Of a DNA stretch of 64,000 nucleotides, positions 63,227 to 64,000 are shown in pieces. The stretch is from NCBI RefSeq assembly GCF_008274585.1, contig NZ_VTRT01000003.1, forward strand, positions 372,001-436,000, in the 5' to 3' direction. Position numbers and translations under genes: made by a program. Below the pieces are notes generated by a model that made no database searches, had not been told where the DNA came from, and was given only the letters and a program-made list of their open reading frames with translations. The stretch is from Pedobacter sp. BS3 (lineage in GTDB: Bacteria; Bacteroidota; Bacteroidia; Sphingobacteriales; Sphingobacteriaceae). Numbering within the stretch: the first letter of the stretch is position 1; each line of letters opens with the position of its first letter.

Positions 63227-63234
63227 TATCTTTG
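63227..63234 (+). promoter_or_regulatory. -7 promoter element TATCTTTG upstream of terD
   Basis: TAnnTTTG match 280 nt before the terD ATG. A transcript from here would carry a leader of roughly 275 nt that includes the folded RNA and terminator at 63343-63468. Confidence 0.5.
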
Positions 63235-63342
63235 AAATAACTAAAAACGAATTAATGAACTAAAAAGAAGAATTTAAACATATTAAAAAAATAGCGTTTC
63301 GCTTTAAAAATCCTGTATTCTGAAAAATTGCGAATTTTCAAA

Positions 63343-63468
63343 GTAGCACAGGAGAGTAAAAGTTGAAACGCCTACGATAAAGCGTGGGCGCTCCTTTTTG
63401 CTTTGTGCTACGGGTTTTGCAAGGACCTCAGGATACAAGAAGTGGGAATTAGCTCACGTTCTTTTTTT
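63343..63468 (+). ncRNA. Structured leader RNA or small RNA upstream of terD
   Basis: P1: GTAGCACA (63343-63350) with TGTGCTAC (63404-63411). P2: GGAG (63351-63354) with CTCC (63391-63394). P3: CGCCTACG (63369-63376) with CGTGGGCG (63383-63390), one G-U pair. A single-stranded GGGTTTTGCAAGGACCTCAG then leads to an intrinsic terminator. The layout of folded domain followed by terminator, then the gene, is that of a riboswitch or attenuator. I could not assign it to a known RNA family; a free-standing small RNA is the alternative. Confidence 0.65.
63437..63468 (+). terminator. Intrinsic terminator inside the terD leader
   Basis: AAGAA-GTGGG-AATTAG-CTCAC-G-TTCTT followed by T's to 63468: two stem segments of 5 bp separated by one bulged G, then a run of seven T's, 46 nt before the terD start. 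Confidence 0.75.
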
Positions 63469-63513
63469 GCGTAAACGCCAAATTGAAACTAAAATTTTAA
63501 AACAATTATCAAT

Positions 63514-64000
63514 ATGGCAATCAACTTACAAAAAGGTCAGAAAATTGACATCGGACTTAGCAAAATGACCATTGGTTTGGGATGGGATCCAAACGAAGGA
63601 ACAGGACACGACTTCGACTTAGATGCTTCGGCATTTATGATTGACGAAAAAAGACAAATTCCAAGCGAGCAGTTTTTCGTATTTTACAGCAACACAGATT
63701 CTCCTGACGGAGCATTACGCCACACAGGAGATGACCCAACAGGTGGAAACAGCGATGACGGAGATGACGAAAGTATCGAAGTGGATTTATCAAAAGTTGA
63801 CCCTCGCATCAACGAAATCCTATTTGTGGTAACCATTCACGATGCAGCTACAAGAAAACAAAACTACGGACAGGTTCGTAACTCGTATATCAGAATTGTG
63901 GATGACAGCAATGGACAAGAAGTAGCAAAATATGAATTGGGAGAAGACTTCTCTATTGAAACTGCCGTAGAGTTTGGACGACTTTACAAAAGAAATGGAC
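63514..64000 (+). CDS. terD: TerD-family stress protein (3' end outside window)
   Basis: The frame runs from the ATG at 63514 off the edge; 162 residues are seen. It is a typical TerD domain: MAINLQKGQKIDIGL, GLGWDPNEGTGHDFDLDASA (Ca2+-binding Asp cluster), FFVFYSNTDSPDGALRHTGD, GDDESIEVDLSKVDP, LFVVTIHDA, NSYIRIVDDSNGQEVAKYEL, FSIETAVEFGRLYKRNG. TerD proteins bind calcium and work in tellurite, phage and stress responses together with other Ter proteins. Only a few C-terminal residues should be missing. Neighbours beyond the edge would show whether a full ter cluster follows. Confidence 0.96.
   Translation, partial: MAINLQKGQKIDIGLSKMTIGLGWDPNEGTGHDFDLDASAFMIDEKRQIPSEQFFVFYSNTDSPDGALRHTGDDPTGGNSDDGDDESIEVDLSKVDPRINEILFVVTIHDAATRKQNYGQVRNSYIRIVDDSNGQEVAKYELGEDFSIETAVEFGRLYKRNG

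Noticed and set aside
63343-63468. Assignment of the terD leader to the yybP-ykoY manganese riboswitch
   Set aside because: A GGAG-like motif and the Ter context are suggestive, but the remaining conserved loops were not recognisable. Left as an unassigned structured RNA.

Overview
The window is chromosomal DNA of a Bacteroidota bacterium, most likely a Sphingobacteriaceae member (Mucilaginibacter/Pedobacter-like). Support comes from a SusC/SusD pair with an STN-type receptor, FecR and an ECF sigma factor; a type IX secretion plug protein; type III glutamine synthetase; 7TMR-DISM hybrid kinase; TAnnTTTG-type -7 promoter elements; and AT-rich spacers full of short word-like repeats. The genus is an inference from general family knowledge; no rRNA is present.

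Layout. 1-17.4 kb is mostly housekeeping: a DEAD-box helicase cut by the window edge, NupC-type nucleoside transporter, ABC-F ATPase, T9SS plug protein, acyl-CoA thioesterase, YycJ-like MBL hydrolase, Pif1-like helicase, LolC/E-like permease, NamZ-type muramidase, fmt, rlmB and dnaB. 17.4-36 kb holds a sugar-isomerase-like gene, a PIG-L deacetylase/GT4/glycosidase operon, a hybrid sensor kinase, pruA, a TonB protein, glnN, a second ABC-F gene with a structured leader, pcm, and a NUDIX-type regulator. 36-43.8 kb is a minus-strand surface-signalling nutrient-uptake locus: ECF sigma, FecR, SusC, SusD (with an unusual Gly-rich repeat insert) and a small lipoprotein. 43.9-46.2 kb encodes agmatine-to-putrescine conversion (aguA, aguB) interrupted by a four-helix-bundle gene. 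46.5-59.4 kb carries a CmoA-like/ICMT-like methyltransferase pair, cysE-cysM, smc, an ECF sigma factor overlapping a membrane-anchored serine protease with an anti-sigma-like N-terminus, mgtE, bioB and small lipoproteins.

At 59.6-59.8 kb two tRNA genes (Ser-TGA, Pro-TGG) mark the end of the ordinary chromosome. Beyond them the DNA becomes visibly more AT-rich and accessory: a tyrosine recombinase with an IntI-like C-terminus, then divergently a Ser/Thr kinase-TPR gene bounded by exactly complementary core sites and ending in an attC-like folded element, then terD (cut by the window edge) preceded by a long leader with a folded RNA and an intrinsic terminator. I read this as an integron-like gene-cassette arrangement carrying stress/signalling genes; it is the most interesting part of the window.

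The intergenic spacers are a second notable layer: REP-like hairpins (singly and in a four-hairpin array), MITE-like composite repeats, a 211-bp tandem duplication, dispersed GGTG/CACC hairpins, and many imperfect short-unit 'phrase' repeats, one of which has become the N-terminal coding sequence of aguA. I saw no CRISPR array, rRNA operon or intact insertion sequence.
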